From NCBI RefSeq assembly GCF_036127095.1, contig NZ_CP108006.1:7679501-7743500 (forward strand): a stretch of 64,000 nucleotides of DNA, given 5' to 3'. The DNA is from Streptomyces sp. NBC_00335. Its GTDB lineage: Bacteria; Actinomycetota; Actinomycetes; Streptomycetales; Streptomycetaceae. Positions 16,074-25,261 of the stretch are shown one piece after another (position 1 is the first letter of the stretch; every line of letters begins with the position of its first letter). The notes under the pieces were generated by a model. The model ran no database searches. It was not told where the DNA came from and was given only the letters and a program-made list of their open reading frames with translations. Made by a program: the position numbers and the translations under genes.

Positions 16074-17105
16074 ATGAAGGCACTCGTCAAGCACAAGGCC
16101 GAGCCCGGGCTGTGGCTGATGGACGTCCCCGAGCCCGAGTACGGCCCCGGCGAGGTCCTGATCAAGGTGCTGCGCACCGGCATCTGCGGGACGGACCTGC
16201 ACATCCGCTCCTGGGACGGCTGGGCGCAGGGCGCCGTCAAGACCCCCCTCGTGCTCGGCCACGAGTTCGTCGGCGAGGTGGCGGCGCTCGGCGCGGGCGT
16301 CACCGGCATCGAGATCGGCGCGCTGGTCAGCGGCGAGGGTCACCTGGTGTGCGGGACGTGCCGCAACTGCCTGGCCGGGCGCCGCCACCTGTGCCGCAGC
16401 ACGATCGGGCTCGGGGTCGGACGCGACGGCGCCTTCGCCGAGTACGTCGTGCTGCCCGCGCAGAACGTGTGGGTGCACCGGACGAAGGTGGACCTCGACG
16501 TCGCTGCGATCTTCGACCCCTTCGGCAACGCCGTGCACACCGCGCTCTCCTTCCCGCTCGTCGGCGAGGACGTGCTGATCACCGGCGCGGGCCCGATCGG
16601 GATCATGGCGGCGGCCGTGGCCAAGCACGCGGGAGCCCGCAACGTGGTGATCACGGACGTCAGCCCGGAGCGTCTGGAGATCGCCCGCAAGGCCGGCGCC
16701 ACCCTCGCGCTCGACGTCTCGAAGGCGACCATCGCCGACGCGCAGGCCCAGCTCGGCCTGCGCGAGGGCTTCGACATCGGCCTGGAGATGTCCGGGCGCG
16801 GCGAGGCCATGCGCGACATGATCGACAACATGACGCACGGCGGCCGGATCGCCATGCTGGGCCTGCCGGCGCAGGAGTTCGCGGTCGACTGGGCCAAGGT
16901 CGTGACCTCGATGATCACGATCAAGGGCATCTACGGCCGCGAGATGTTCGAGACCTGGTACGCGATGACCGTGCTGCTGGAGGGCGGGCTCGACCTCAGC
17001 CCCGTCATCACCGGCCGGTACGCCTACGGGGACTTCGAGGCCGCGTTCGACGAGGCGGCGACCGCCCGCAGCGGCAAGATCATCCTGGACTGGACCCAGG
17101 CGTAA
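16074..17105 (+). CDS. tdh: L-threonine 3-dehydrogenase
   Basis: A 343-residue zinc-dependent dehydrogenase that oxidises L-threonine to 2-amino-3-ketobutyrate with NAD+. GICGTDLHI carries the catalytic-zinc Cys38, GHEFVGE the zinc His/Glu, [15 protein letters not shown] the structural-zinc cysteines, and [11 protein letters not shown] the Rossmann loop. ATG 16074 begins [10 protein letters not shown], the usual Tdh start. kbl, which cleaves the product with CoA, follows 194 bases on. The intervening repeats may separate the two transcripts. Confidence 0.93.
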   Translation: MKALVKHKAEPGLWLMDVPEPEYGPGEVLIKVLRTGICGTDLHIRSWDGWAQGAVKTPLVLGHEFVGEVAALGAGVTGIEIGALVSGEGHLVCGTCRNCLAGRRHLCRSTIGLGVGRDGAFAEYVVLPAQNVWVHRTKVDLDVAAIFDPFGNAVHTALSFPLVGEDVLITGAGPIGIMAAAVAKHAGARNVVITDVSPERLEIARKAGATLALDVSKATIADAQAQLGLREGFDIGLEMSGRGEAMRDMIDNMTHGGRIAMLGLPAQEFAVDWAKVVTSMITIKGIYGREMFETWYAMTVLLEGGLDLSPVITGRYAYGDFEAAFDEAATARSGKIILDWTQA

Positions 17106-17109
17106 CGAT

Positions 17110-17190
17110 CCGGGCGCAGTAAGCCCGGGCGCAGTAAGCCGGGGCGCAGTAAGCCGGGGCGCAACCAGCCGGGCGCAGCCGCCCGGGCGT
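17110..17190. repeat. 15-16-base tandem repeat between tdh and kbl
   Basis: About three near-identical copies of CGGGCGCAGTAAGCC (from 17111, 17126 and 17142), followed by decayed copies (GGGCGCAACCAGCC, GGGCGCAGCCGCC). They begin five bases after the tdh stop and fill the 5' half of the tdh-kbl gap. Confidence 0.9.
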
Positions 17191-17299
17191 CCAGCCCCCA
17201 CAGACCATTTCCCTCCGGCCGGGCCCCGCAGCACCCTCCCCCCTCCGCGGGGCCCGGCCCCCCTCCCTCCGCCGCACCAGGAGAAAGAGAGCACCGCAC

Positions 17300-18502
17300 A
17301 TGTTCGAGACCGTCCGCGCGGACCTCCGTACGACCCTCGACGAGATCCGCGCCGCGGGTCTGCACAAGCCCGAGCGCGTCATCGGTACCCCGCAGAACGC
17401 CGCCGTCGCGGTGACCTCGGGCGGCGCCCCGGGTGAGGTCCTCAACTTCTGCGCCAACAACTACCTCGGTCTCGCCGACCACCCCGAGGTGGTCATCGCG
17501 GCGAAGGAGGCCCTGGACCGCTGGGGTTACGGCATGGCCTCCGTGCGCTTCATCTGCGGTACGCAGGAGGTGCACAAGGAGCTGGAGGCGCGGCTGTCCG
17601 CGTTCCTCGGCCAGGAGGACACGATCCTCTACTCCTCCTGCTTCGACGCCAACGGCGGAGTCTTCGAGACCATCCTCGGCGCCGAGGACGCGGTGATCTC
17701 CGACGCCCTCAACCACGCCTCGATCATCGACGGCATCCGCCTCTCCAAGGCCCGCCGCTTCCGCTACGCCAACCGCGACATGGCGGAGCTGGAGACCAGG
17801 CTCAAGGAGGCCACCGAGGGCGGTGCCCGCCGCAAGCTGATCGTCACCGACGGCGTGTTCTCCATGGACGGCTACGTGGCCCCGCTCGCCGAGATCTGCG
17901 ACCTCGCGGAGCGCTACGACGCCATGGTCATGGTCGACGACTCGCACGCCGTCGGCTTCGTCGGCCCCGGCGGCCGCGGCACCCCCGAACTGCACGGGGT
18001 CATGGACCGCGTGGACATCATCACCGGCACCCTCGGCAAGGCACTGGGCGGCGCCTCCGGCGGCTACGTCGCGGCGCGCGCCGAGATCGTCGAGCTGCTG
18101 CGCCAGCGCTCGCGCCCGTACCTCTTCTCCAACTCCCTCGCCCCGGTCATCGCGGCGGCCTCCCTCAAGGTCCTCGACCTGCTGGAGTCGGCCGACGACC
18201 TGCGCGAGCGGCTCGCCGCCAACACCGCGCTCTTCCGTACGAAGATGACCGAGGCCGGCTTCGAGATCCTGCCCGGTGACCACGCCATCGCCCCCGTGAT
18301 GATCGGCGATGCGGCGGAGGCGGCCAAGATGGCGGAACTCCTGCTGGAGCGAGGGGTCTACGTGATCGGCTTCTCCTACCCGGTGGTGCCGATGGGCGCC
18401 GCGCGGATCCGCGTCCAGCTCTCCGCCGCGCACTCGACGGCCGACGTGGAGCGGGCGATCGCGGCGTTCGTCGACGCCCGGGCCGCCCTGGCAGCGGCCT
18501 AG
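17300..18502 (+). CDS. kbl: Glycine C-acetyltransferase (2-amino-3-ketobutyrate CoA ligase)
   Basis: A 400-residue PLP enzyme of the alpha-oxoamine synthase family. It cleaves 2-amino-3-ketobutyrate with CoA into glycine and acetyl-CoA, the second step after Tdh. [55 protein letters not shown] and [14 protein letters not shown] (PLP-binding Lys) are all present, and length is normal. ATG 17300 follows an AGGAGAAAGAG site. The tdh-kbl order matches the usual threonine-to-glycine operon. Confidence 0.95.
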   Translation: MFETVRADLRTTLDEIRAAGLHKPERVIGTPQNAAVAVTSGGAPGEVLNFCANNYLGLADHPEVVIAAKEALDRWGYGMASVRFICGTQEVHKELEARLSAFLGQEDTILYSSCFDANGGVFETILGAEDAVISDALNHASIIDGIRLSKARRFRYANRDMAELETRLKEATEGGARRKLIVTDGVFSMDGYVAPLAEICDLAERYDAMVMVDDSHAVGFVGPGGRGTPELHGVMDRVDIITGTLGKALGGASGGYVAARAEIVELLRQRSRPYLFSNSLAPVIAAASLKVLDLLESADDLRERLAANTALFRTKMTEAGFEILPGDHAIAPVMIGDAAEAAKMAELLLERGVYVIGFSYPVVPMGAARIRVQLSAAHSTADVERAIAAFVDARAALAAA

Positions 18503-18882
18503 CCCCGAGTCCTGGCTGACCCCCGTTCGCAGCGCGCGGCGCCGTTGCCGGGGGCCAGCCCCCCCGGACCCCCGCTCCTCAAACGCCGGAGGGGCTGGAT
18601 GTGGCCGACGCCGGCGGGCACGTGATCGTCGGCAGCCCGGAAAATCCAGCCCCGCCGGCGTTTGAGGCGTGGGTTCCGGGGCGGAGCCCCGGGGAACGGC
18701 GGAAGGGCGGGTAGGGGACAGGCTCCCCGCCCCCGATATCAGCCGGGACCGGCCGGACCTCCGCCCGGCCTGGGCCGGCCCGGATACCCGGGTGGGGGCG
18801 GGGCACTCCGACGGAGGTACCGGCCCGGGCCCCGGCCGATCGGTCGGCCCGGCAGGGCTCCGCGGGCTGCGAGAATGGCACT
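18503..18882. repeat. Intergenic dispersed palindrome (kbl terminator region)
   Basis: The 380-base gap after kbl has no gene. Arms TCAAACGCCGGAGGGGCTGG (18579-18598) and CCAGCCCCGCCGGCGTTTGA (18646-18665) form a long imperfect stem separated by about 47 bases. A second hairpin, CCGGGGCGGAGCCCCGG, follows at about 18675-18691. Sequences of this kind are scattered between genes of many Streptomyces chromosomes (my recollection). The stem probably ends kbl transcription. The rest is low-complexity GC-rich sequence before the LysR gene. Confidence 0.8.
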
Positions 18883-19797
18883 GTGATCGACCCCCGGAGG
18901 CTGCGCATCCTGCGGGCCGTCGCGGACCACCGTACGGTGACCGCCGCGGCCGCAGCGCTCTACCTCACCCCCTCCGCCGTCTCCCAGCAGCTCGCGGCGC
19001 TGGAGCAGGAGACCGGGCACGCCCTGCTGACCCGCAGCGGCCGGGGCGTCCGGCTCACCGCGGCCGGGCAGATCCTGCTCGGGCACGCCCACGAAGTGCT
19101 CGCACAGCTGGAGCGGGCGGAAGCGGAACTCGCCGCCTACGCCGGCGGCTCGGCGGGCGAGGTCACCGTGGCCGCCTTCGCCACCGGCATCGCCGAGGTA
19201 CTGGCCCCCGCCATCACCCGGCTCGCCGCCGACCACCCCGGGATCCGGCTGCGCGTACGCGACGCGGAGGGCGACCAGAGCCTGCTGCTCCTGCTCGACG
19301 GGGAGGCGGACCTGGCGCTCGCCGTCGAGTACCGGGGAGCCCCGGGCGCCGACGACGGCCGGCTGTCCGTGCTCCCGCTCTACGCCGAGCCCTTCGACGC
19401 GGTCCTCCCGGCCGGGCACCCGCTCGGGGACCTGCCCGAGGTGTCCCTGGCCGACCTCTCCGCTGCGGACTGGGTGGGCCAGTACCCCGGAAACCCCTGC
19501 CACGACGTGATGCTCCTGGCCTGCGAACTGGCCGGCTTCCAGCCCCGGTTGGTGCACTCCTCCGACGACTTCCGGGCCGTGGTGGCCCTGGTCGGCGCCG
19601 GCGCCGGAGTGGCCCTCGTGCCGCGTTCCGCGCTGCGCGGCATGGACCTCAAGGAGGTCCAGGTCCGCCCGGTGTCCGGTCCGGCGCCCACCCGCCGCGT
19701 CTTCGCCGCCACCCGGCGCGGCGCCGAGGCGCACCCGCTGATCGCCCCGGTCCTGGCGGCCCTGACCCGTGAGGCGGACCGGCTCCCGGAACACTGA
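18883..19797 (+). CDS. LysR family transcriptional regulator
   Basis: A 304-residue LysR-type protein. The N-terminal winged helix (RLRILRAVADHRTVTAAAAA, LTPSAVSQQLAALEQETG, LLTRSGRGVRLTAAG) is followed by a periplasmic-binding-like co-inducer domain (about 90-295). The start is GTG 18883. It lies downstream of tdh-kbl in the same direction but beyond a terminator-like palindrome, so it has its own promoter. A role in threonine/glycine metabolism is possible from position only. Confidence 0.9.
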   Translation: MIDPRRLRILRAVADHRTVTAAAAALYLTPSAVSQQLAALEQETGHALLTRSGRGVRLTAAGQILLGHAHEVLAQLERAEAELAAYAGGSAGEVTVAAFATGIAEVLAPAITRLAADHPGIRLRVRDAEGDQSLLLLLDGEADLALAVEYRGAPGADDGRLSVLPLYAEPFDAVLPAGHPLGDLPEVSLADLSAADWVGQYPGNPCHDVMLLACELAGFQPRLVHSSDDFRAVVALVGAGAGVALVPRSALRGMDLKEVQVRPVSGPAPTRRVFAATRRGAEAHPLIAPVLAALTREADRLPEH

Positions 19798-19811
19798 CCC
19801 GGGAGCCCGCC

Positions 19812-20594
19812 CTAACCGCGGGCCTGCCCGACCGTGAAGACGGCGCCGGGCGCGGCGTGGTCCACGGGCCCCGAGTAACGGGCGGCGGCGCGGGAGACGG
19901 CCTCGGCCGGGTCGAGGTCCCGGCCGACGTGCGTGAGGACCAGCCGTCCGGCGCGGGCCGCACGGGCGGTGTCGCCGGCGTCCTCGGGGGTGTGGTGCAC
20001 CGGCTCCCCGTCCGCCGGGTGCGCCGGACTGTCGGCCTCGCAGAGCAGGAGCGCGCAGTCCTCGGCGAGCCGGGTCAGGGCCGAACAGGGCGCCGTGTCC
20101 CCGGAGTACACGAGGGACCGGCCTCCCGACTCGGCGCGCAGCGCGAAGGCGGGCATGCCGTGGGACACCGCCCGGCTGGTGAGGCCGAGCGATCCGGCCC
20201 GCGCGCGGTGGCCGTCGTACAGCTCGTGGACCTCGAAGGCGGCCTCGACCGGGCTGCGGTCCGGGCCGTTGGTGAGGAACCCCGCCAGCCGGTCGGCGAT
20301 GCCGGGCGGCCCGTAGAGGGGGAGCGGCGCGGGGCGCCGTACGTCGGCGTACAGCAGGCCGTAGTACGCGGTCAGCAGATCGGCCGTGTGGTCGGCGTGC
20401 AGGTGCGAGATCCATATCGCGTCGAGCTCGCCGAGCCCGACGTGGCGTTGCAGCGGTCCCAGGGTTCCGCTGCCCGCGTCGACCCAGACCCGGGCTCCGC
20501 CGCCTTCGAGCAGGTAGCCGGAGCAGGGGTTGTCGGCCCGGGGGTAGGGCGTCGCGCTGCCCAGGACGGTGAGCCGGAGAAGATCGTCTGCCAT
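19812..20594 (-). CDS. MBL-fold metallo-hydrolase
   Basis: A 260-residue metallo-beta-lactamase-fold enzyme. SHLHADHT (63-70) is the HxHxDH dinuclear metal motif; VYSGDTAPC and LVLTHVGRDLDP supply later metal ligands. The LTVLGSATPYP opening and the general layout resemble the RNase Z/arylsulfatase-like branch, but the length and the lack of an exosite leave the substrate open. Convergent with the LysR gene. Confidence 0.85.
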   Translation of the reverse strand: MADDLLRLTVLGSATPYPRADNPCSGYLLEGGGARVWVDAGSGTLGPLQRHVGLGELDAIWISHLHADHTADLLTAYYGLLYADVRRPAPLPLYGPPGIADRLAGFLTNGPDRSPVEAAFEVHELYDGHRARAGSLGLTSRAVSHGMPAFALRAESGGRSLVYSGDTAPCSALTRLAEDCALLLCEADSPAHPADGEPVHHTPEDAGDTARAARAGRLVLTHVGRDLDPAEAVSRAAARYSGPVDHAAPGAVFTVGQARG

Positions 20595-20660
20595 CCGGGG
20601 AGTCTAGGACGCCGTGCGCCGCGGCCCCGGGCCGGGCCGACCGCCCCCCCGGCTGTGCGC

Positions 20661-21440
20661 TCAGGCGCGGATGACTTCCACGCCCGCCGCCTCGAAAGCC
20701 TCGGCCACCGAGGGGGACAAGCCGGTGTCCGTCACCAGCACGTCGACGGCGTCGGTCGCGACGATCCGGGCGAAGGCGCGGACGCCCAGCTTGCTGGAGT
20801 CGGCCGCGATCACCACGCGGCGGGCGCGCTCGCAGAGCAGCCGGTTCATGGCGGCCTCGTCCTCGTGCCGGGTGGCGGCCCCGTCGGCCGGGTCGAAGGC
20901 GTCCACGCCGACGACGGCGGTGTCCACGGAGAGCTGCCCGAGCACCTGCATGGCGAGGGGGCCCGTGAGCTCGTACGACTGGGGCCGGGCCACGCCACCG
21001 GTGAGCACGATCTTGAACTGCGGTCTGATGACCAGCTCACCCGCGATGTTCAGCGCGTTGGTGACCACGGTGAGGGCCGGGGAGCCGGTGGCGAGGTCGG
21101 GGCGGGCGGCCAGCGCACGCGCCACCTCGGTGGTCGTGGTGCCACCGGTCAGGCCGATCACCTCGCCCGGGACGATCAGCGCCGCGACGGTTTCGCTGAT
21201 GCGGCTCTTCTCGGCGGCCCGGCGCGAGGTGCGGTAGCGCAGGGGGAGTTCGTACGAGACCCCGTGCACGACCGCTCCACCGCGCGTGCGGACCAGTAGC
21301 TGCTGCTCGGCGAGCTGGTCGAGGTCGCGCCGGATCGTGGCGGCGGACACGCCGAGGGCCTCGGCGGCGGGCTCCACTTCCAGCTCGCCCCGCTCCACCA
21401 GCAGGTCCAGCAGTGTCTGCCAGCGTTCCTTGCGGGTCAT
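20661..21440 (-). CDS. DeoR/AgaR-type sugar-phosphate-responsive repressor
   Basis: A 259-residue DeoR-family regulator. The N-terminal HTH (TLLDLLVERGELEVEPAAEA, LGVSAATIRRDLDQLAEQ) is typical, and the C-terminal sugar-phosphate isomerase-like sensor has VIGLTGGTTTTEVARAL, LTVVTNALNIAGEL and VVIAADSSKLG. It is divergent from the isomerase and aldolase genes, which it most likely controls in response to a phosphorylated sugar, as AgaR does for amino sugars. Confidence 0.9.
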   Translation of the reverse strand: MTRKERWQTLLDLLVERGELEVEPAAEALGVSAATIRRDLDQLAEQQLLVRTRGGAVVHGVSYELPLRYRTSRRAAEKSRISETVAALIVPGEVIGLTGGTTTTEVARALAARPDLATGSPALTVVTNALNIAGELVIRPQFKIVLTGGVARPQSYELTGPLAMQVLGQLSVDTAVVGVDAFDPADGAATRHEDEAAMNRLLCERARRVVIAADSSKLGVRAFARIVATDAVDVLVTDTGLSPSVAEAFEAAGVEVIRA

Positions 21441-21570
21441 CGGCCGCCCTCTCGGTCTCGTCCTCGATCGCTTCTTCGATCGTGTCCTCGGCCGTCGCTC
21501 CGCCGTTCGCTTCGGCGCTCACTCTTGGCCTACACGTCGAGATTAACGCAGCAGATCATCCCGGAGATGC

Positions 21571-21600
21571 TTGAAGTTGCGTGAAAGAGCCCACTATCTT
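21571..21600 (+). promoter_or_regulatory. Sigma-70-type promoter of the isomerase-aldolase operon
   Basis: TTGAAG (21571-21576), 18 bases, TATCTT (21595-21600), followed by about 46 bases to the ATG at 21647. This is close to the HrdB consensus and lies in the gap shared with the divergent DeoR-type gene. Confidence 0.65.
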
Positions 21601-21646
21601 GCAGGAACACGCATTCAGGGAGCACGCACCGCGCTAGGGAGCCGCC

Positions 21647-22549
21647 ATGAGCCATGTCGCGTACGAGTTGGGCACGCAGCCCGCATGCTGGGAGCGGGCC
21701 GCCGAACTGGCCCCGGAACACCGGGCGGTGCTGCCGCGGCCGGGGGAGCGTACCGCGATCGTCGGATGCGGGACCTCGTACTACATGGCCCAGGCCGCCG
21801 CCGTGTTGCGCGAGGAGGCCGGGCAGGGCGAAACCGACGCCTTCCCCGCCTCGGAGTTCCCCCGCCACCGGCGCTACGACCGGGTCGTCGCGCTCACCCG
21901 GTCCGGGACCACCACCGAGGTCCTCGACCTGCTGGCCGGACTGCGGGACGCCGGGGTACCCACCACCGCGGTCATCGGGGACCCCGCCACCCCCGTCATC
22001 ACCCTCGCCGACGCGCTCGTCGTACTCGACTTCGCCGACGAGCAGTCCGTCGTCCAGACCCGCTTCGCCACCACCGCCCTCACCCTGCTGCGCGCCCACG
22101 TCGGCCTGCACAGCCCCTCCGTCGTCGCCGACGCGCGCGCGGCCCTCGCCGACCCGCTTCCCGCGGAGCTGGAGACCCGGGGCCAGTTCACCTTCCTCGG
22201 CCGCGGCTGGAGCGTCGGACTCGCCAACGAGGCCGCGCTGAAGATGCGCGAAGCCGCCCTGGCCTGGGCCGAGTCCTACCCGGCCATGGAGTACCGGCAC
22301 GGCCCCATCAGCGTCTCGGCGCCCGGCACCGCCACCTGGTCGCTCGGCGACGCGCCCGAAGGGCTCGCCGAACAGGTCCGCGGGACCGGAGCCCAGTGGG
22401 TGGCCGGGCGCCTCGACCCGCTCGCCGAGCTGGTCCGCGTACACCGCCTGGCCATCGCCGTCGCCGCCCACCAGGGGCTGGACCCGGACGCGCCGCGCAA
22501 CCTGACCCGGTCCGTCATCCTCACCACGGGCGAGGAGGCCGTCCGATGA
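21647..22549 (+). CDS. SIS-domain sugar-phosphate isomerase/deaminase (AgaS-like)
   Basis: A 300-residue protein with two SIS (sugar isomerase) halves: IVGCGTSYYMAQAAAVL and ALTRSGTTTEVLDLL in the first, FLGRGWSVGLANEAALKMRE and YRHGPISVSAPGT in the second. The E-x-x-H arrangement near YRHGP is typical of GlmS/AgaS-like aldose-ketose isomerases acting on amino-sugar phosphates. ATG 21647 follows GGGAG. Its stop overlaps the aldolase start by four bases. Exact substrate unknown. Confidence 0.85.
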   Translation: MSHVAYELGTQPACWERAAELAPEHRAVLPRPGERTAIVGCGTSYYMAQAAAVLREEAGQGETDAFPASEFPRHRRYDRVVALTRSGTTTEVLDLLAGLRDAGVPTTAVIGDPATPVITLADALVVLDFADEQSVVQTRFATTALTLLRAHVGLHSPSVVADARAALADPLPAELETRGQFTFLGRGWSVGLANEAALKMREAALAWAESYPAMEYRHGPISVSAPGTATWSLGDAPEGLAEQVRGTGAQWVAGRLDPLAELVRVHRLAIAVAAHQGLDPDAPRNLTRSVILTTGEEAVR

Positions 22550-23382
22550 GCCTGGTTCCCGCCGGCAGGCTCGTCCTGGAGGCCGCCGCCCAGGGCCGCG
22601 CCGTCGCAGCCTTCAACATCATCACGCTGGAGCACGCCGAAGCGGTCGTCGCGGGCGCGGAATCGGCCGGACTGCCCGTGGTCCTCCAGCTCAGCGAGAA
22701 CGCCGTCAAGTTCCGCGGCGGAGCACTGCTGCCGATCAGCCGCGCGGCCGTGGCCGTCGCCGAGGCCGCCGGGGTCCCGGTCGGGCTGCACCTGGACCAC
22801 GTCAAGAGCTCCGAACTGCTGCGGCAGGCCGTGGACGCCGGATTCAGCTCGGTCATGTACGACGCCGCGCACCTCTCCTACGCCGAGAACCTGGAGGCCA
22901 CCCGCTCCGCCGCCGACTGGGCCCACGTCAACGGGCTCTGGATCGAAGCCGAACTGGGCGAGGTCGGCGGGAAGAACGGGGCCGCGCCGCTGGACCCGCA
23001 CGCACCCGGCGCCCGTACCGACCCGGACGAGGCACGGCGGTTCGTCGCCGACTCCGGGGTGGACGCGCTGGCCGTCGCCATCGGCAGCAGCCACGCCATG
23101 ACCAGCCGGACCGCGGCCCTGGACCACGTGCTGCTCGGCCGCCTCGCCAAGACGGTCGACGTGCCGCTGGTGCTGCACGGCTCCTCCGGTCTGCCGGACG
23201 CGGAACTCGCCGCGGCCGTCGCCGGCGGCATCCGGAAGGTCAACATCGGCACCGCGCTCAACGTGGCGATGACCGAGGCCATCCGCACCCATCTGACCCC
23301 CGCGGATCCCCGTCCGTACTTGACCGCCGCACGGGAGGCGATGACGGCGACGGCCGCCGCTATGATCAGCGCCCTGAACTGA
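22546..23382 (+). CDS. Class II ketose-bisphosphate aldolase (KbaY/GatY-like)
   Basis: A 278-residue zinc-dependent aldolase. AFNIITLEHAEAVV opens the barrel, GLHLDHVKS supplies the Asp/His metal site, VMYDAAHLSYAENLEAT, WIEAELGEVGGKNG and LVLHGSSGLPD are diagnostic, and KVNIGTALNVAMTEA binds phosphate. It probably cleaves tagatose- or fructose-bisphosphate to DHAP and an aldehyde. The ATG at 22546 overlaps the isomerase stop (ATGA). No kinase or transporter completes the pathway here. Confidence 0.9.
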   Translation: MSLVPAGRLVLEAAAQGRAVAAFNIITLEHAEAVVAGAESAGLPVVLQLSENAVKFRGGALLPISRAAVAVAEAAGVPVGLHLDHVKSSELLRQAVDAGFSSVMYDAAHLSYAENLEATRSAADWAHVNGLWIEAELGEVGGKNGAAPLDPHAPGARTDPDEARRFVADSGVDALAVAIGSSHAMTSRTAALDHVLLGRLAKTVDVPLVLHGSSGLPDAELAAAVAGGIRKVNIGTALNVAMTEAIRTHLTPADPRPYLTAAREAMTATAAAMISALN

Positions 23383-23409
23383 CGGGAACGGGTACCGGGG
23401 GGATTTTCG

Positions 23410-23931
23410 ATGAGCGCACAGCAGGGCCTCAGCAGCAGACGGCGGCTCCTTCTCGGACTGGGGGCCCCGCTGCTGCTCGGTGCGGCGGGGCTCGGCTACG
23501 CGATGTGGCCCGAGGAGGAGAAGGCGGAGAAGGTCCGCACCGATGTGGCCCCGCTCAACCGGCGCTTCTGGACCGCGCTGGGCGACGTGACCGACGCGCA
23601 CTGGCTGGGCTACGGCATCGACGAGTCCAACAACGACCGCACGGTCCCGAGGGCGGATTCCCGGATGCGGCTCGTCGGGGTCGCCCACCTCAAGCCGGGT
23701 ACGGCGAACCGCATCATGCGCGATCCCGCCCACCACTTCGAGGTCGGGCCGCTGGCCGGGCCGCCCGCCGCGCTGAAGCCGTACATCCCCTCCAGTGCGG
23801 CCTGGAAGCAGAGCGTGACGTACGACAAGGTCGCTCTGGAGGAGGGCCTGAGCGTGATCCCGTCGGGCACCTTCCGCTTCGACGCCATCCGCGACCTCGT
23901 CTACTTCGACTACGTCTTCCTCTACAGCTGA
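23410..23931 (+). CDS. Small exported or membrane-anchored protein, unknown function
   Basis: A 173-residue protein with an N-terminal SSRRRLLLGLGAPLLLGAAG, arginines followed by a hydrophobic run resembling a Tat-type signal or anchor. Then comes a soluble domain of about 135 residues (NRRFWTALGDVTDAHWLGYG, MRLVGVAHLKPGTANRIM, FDYVFLYS end). No known motif is recognised. ATG 23410 lies 27 bases after the aldolase gene; a perfect hairpin follows it. Confidence 0.75.
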   Translation: MSAQQGLSSRRRLLLGLGAPLLLGAAGLGYAMWPEEEKAEKVRTDVAPLNRRFWTALGDVTDAHWLGYGIDESNNDRTVPRADSRMRLVGVAHLKPGTANRIMRDPAHHFEVGPLAGPPAALKPYIPSSAAWKQSVTYDKVALEEGLSVIPSGTFRFDAIRDLVYFDYVFLYS

Positions 23932-23969
23932 GCGGCGGCTGAGCGGCGACTGAGCGGCGGCCCGCGGAA

Positions 23970-23992
23970 GTCCTCCCACTCAGTGGGAGGAC
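23970..23992. terminator. Perfect hairpin downstream of 23410-23931
   Basis: GTCCTCCCACT (23970-23980), one base, AGTGGGAGGAC (23982-23992): 11-base perfect arms, effectively a 9-bp stem with a CTCAG loop. It lies 39 bases after the gene, past three CTGAGCGGCG direct repeats. A terminator is likely. Confidence 0.75.
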
Positions 23993-24080
23993 GGACGCGG
24001 CGGCATTGAAGCCGCGGCCCGGTCGGTGTTTCGTCGGATCCCGGAGCAGAGCAGGCGCCGCCGAGGGAAGGCCACCGCAC

Positions 24081-25261
24081 ATGCCGCAGCAGCCGCAGCC
24101 GTATCTCCCGCACCGATTCGGGGTGTTCCTCGCCCCTTACCACCGGCCCGACGGTGACCCCGCGCTCCAGCTGCGCCGGGACCTCGACCTGGCCGCCGAC
24201 CTCGACCGGCTCGGCTACGAGGAACTGTGGGCCGGCGAACACCACTCCGCCGGCTACGAGATCATCGCCTCGCCCGAGGTGTTCCTGGCCGCGGCCGCCG
24301 AACGCACCGGCCGGATCATGCTCGGCACCGGGGTCAACTCCCTCCCCTACCACCAGCCGTTGATCCTCGCCGACCGGATCTGCCAGCTCGACCAGCAGTC
24401 CCGGGGCCGCGCCATGCTCGGCGTCGGACCGGGCCAACTGCCTTCCGACGCCTTCATGATGGGCGTCGACCCGCTCCACTCCCGCGCGATGACGGCCGAC
24501 TCGCTCGACGCCATCGTGCGGCTGCTGCGCGGGGAAACGGTCACCGCCGCCACCGACTGGTTCGCCCTGGAGGAGGCCCGGCTCCAGCTCGGGCCCTACC
24601 GGGGCCGGGAACTGGACGTGGCCGTCGCCTCCGCCGTGTCGCCGACCGGGGCGGTGCTCGCGGGACGCCACGGGGTGGGGATCTCTCGCTCGCCGCCGCC
24701 GACCCCACCGGGTACGCGCTGCTCGACGCCAACTGGGCCGCCCACGAGCGGGCCTGCGGCGAAGCCGGCCGCGCCGCCGACCGTTCCACCTGGCGGCTGG
24801 TCACCCCGGTGCACCTGGCCGAGACCCGCGAACAGGCCCTGCGCGAAGCCGAGTACGGCACGCCCGGCATCGTGGACTACATCGAGAAGCTCGGCGGGAC
24901 CCGCCTCGACGGCTGCGCCACCCCGGCCGGCGCGGTCGAGCGGTGGACCACCGAAGGGCTGCCCACCTTCGGTCGGGCCGTCATCGGAGCCCCCGAGGAC
25001 GCCGTCCGGCGCATCGAGCAACTCGCCGAGAAGACGGGCGGGTTCGGTACCTTCCTGATCCTCCGGCTGGACCTCGCCGAACCCGCGGCCGCCCTGCGCA
25101 GCCTGGAGCTCTTCGCCGAGCGGGTCGTCCCCCGGCTCACCGGCCACACCGAGGCCCGCCGCGCCAGCCTGGAGTGGGCCGGGCGCAACAGCGAACGGTT
25201 CACCGGCGCCCTGCGCCGGTCCACGATGGAAGCCATCGCCCGCAAGGGGGAGGTCCGTTGA
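24081..25261 (+). pseudogene. LLM-class flavin-dependent oxidoreductase, frameshifted
   Basis: Luciferase-like monooxygenase family, about 393 codons if repaired. From ATG 24081 the first frame reads FGVFLAPYHRPDGDP, ELWAGEHHSAGYEI and MLGVGPGQLPSDA up to GRHGVG at 24680. The rest (LSLAAADPTGYALLDANW to the stop at 25261) continues two bases off. Restoring one G in GGGG-AT-CTCTCG gives the expected GVGMLSLAAADP, so a single base is missing at about 24682. Either the gene is inactive or the base is a sequence error; both halves look otherwise intact. The next gene starts on its stop codon (TTGA). Confidence 0.88.

Noticed and set aside
24081..25261. Programmed frameshift in the flavin oxidoreductase gene
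   Set aside because: No slippery heptamer or downstream structure at the site; loss of one G in ATG is simpler.
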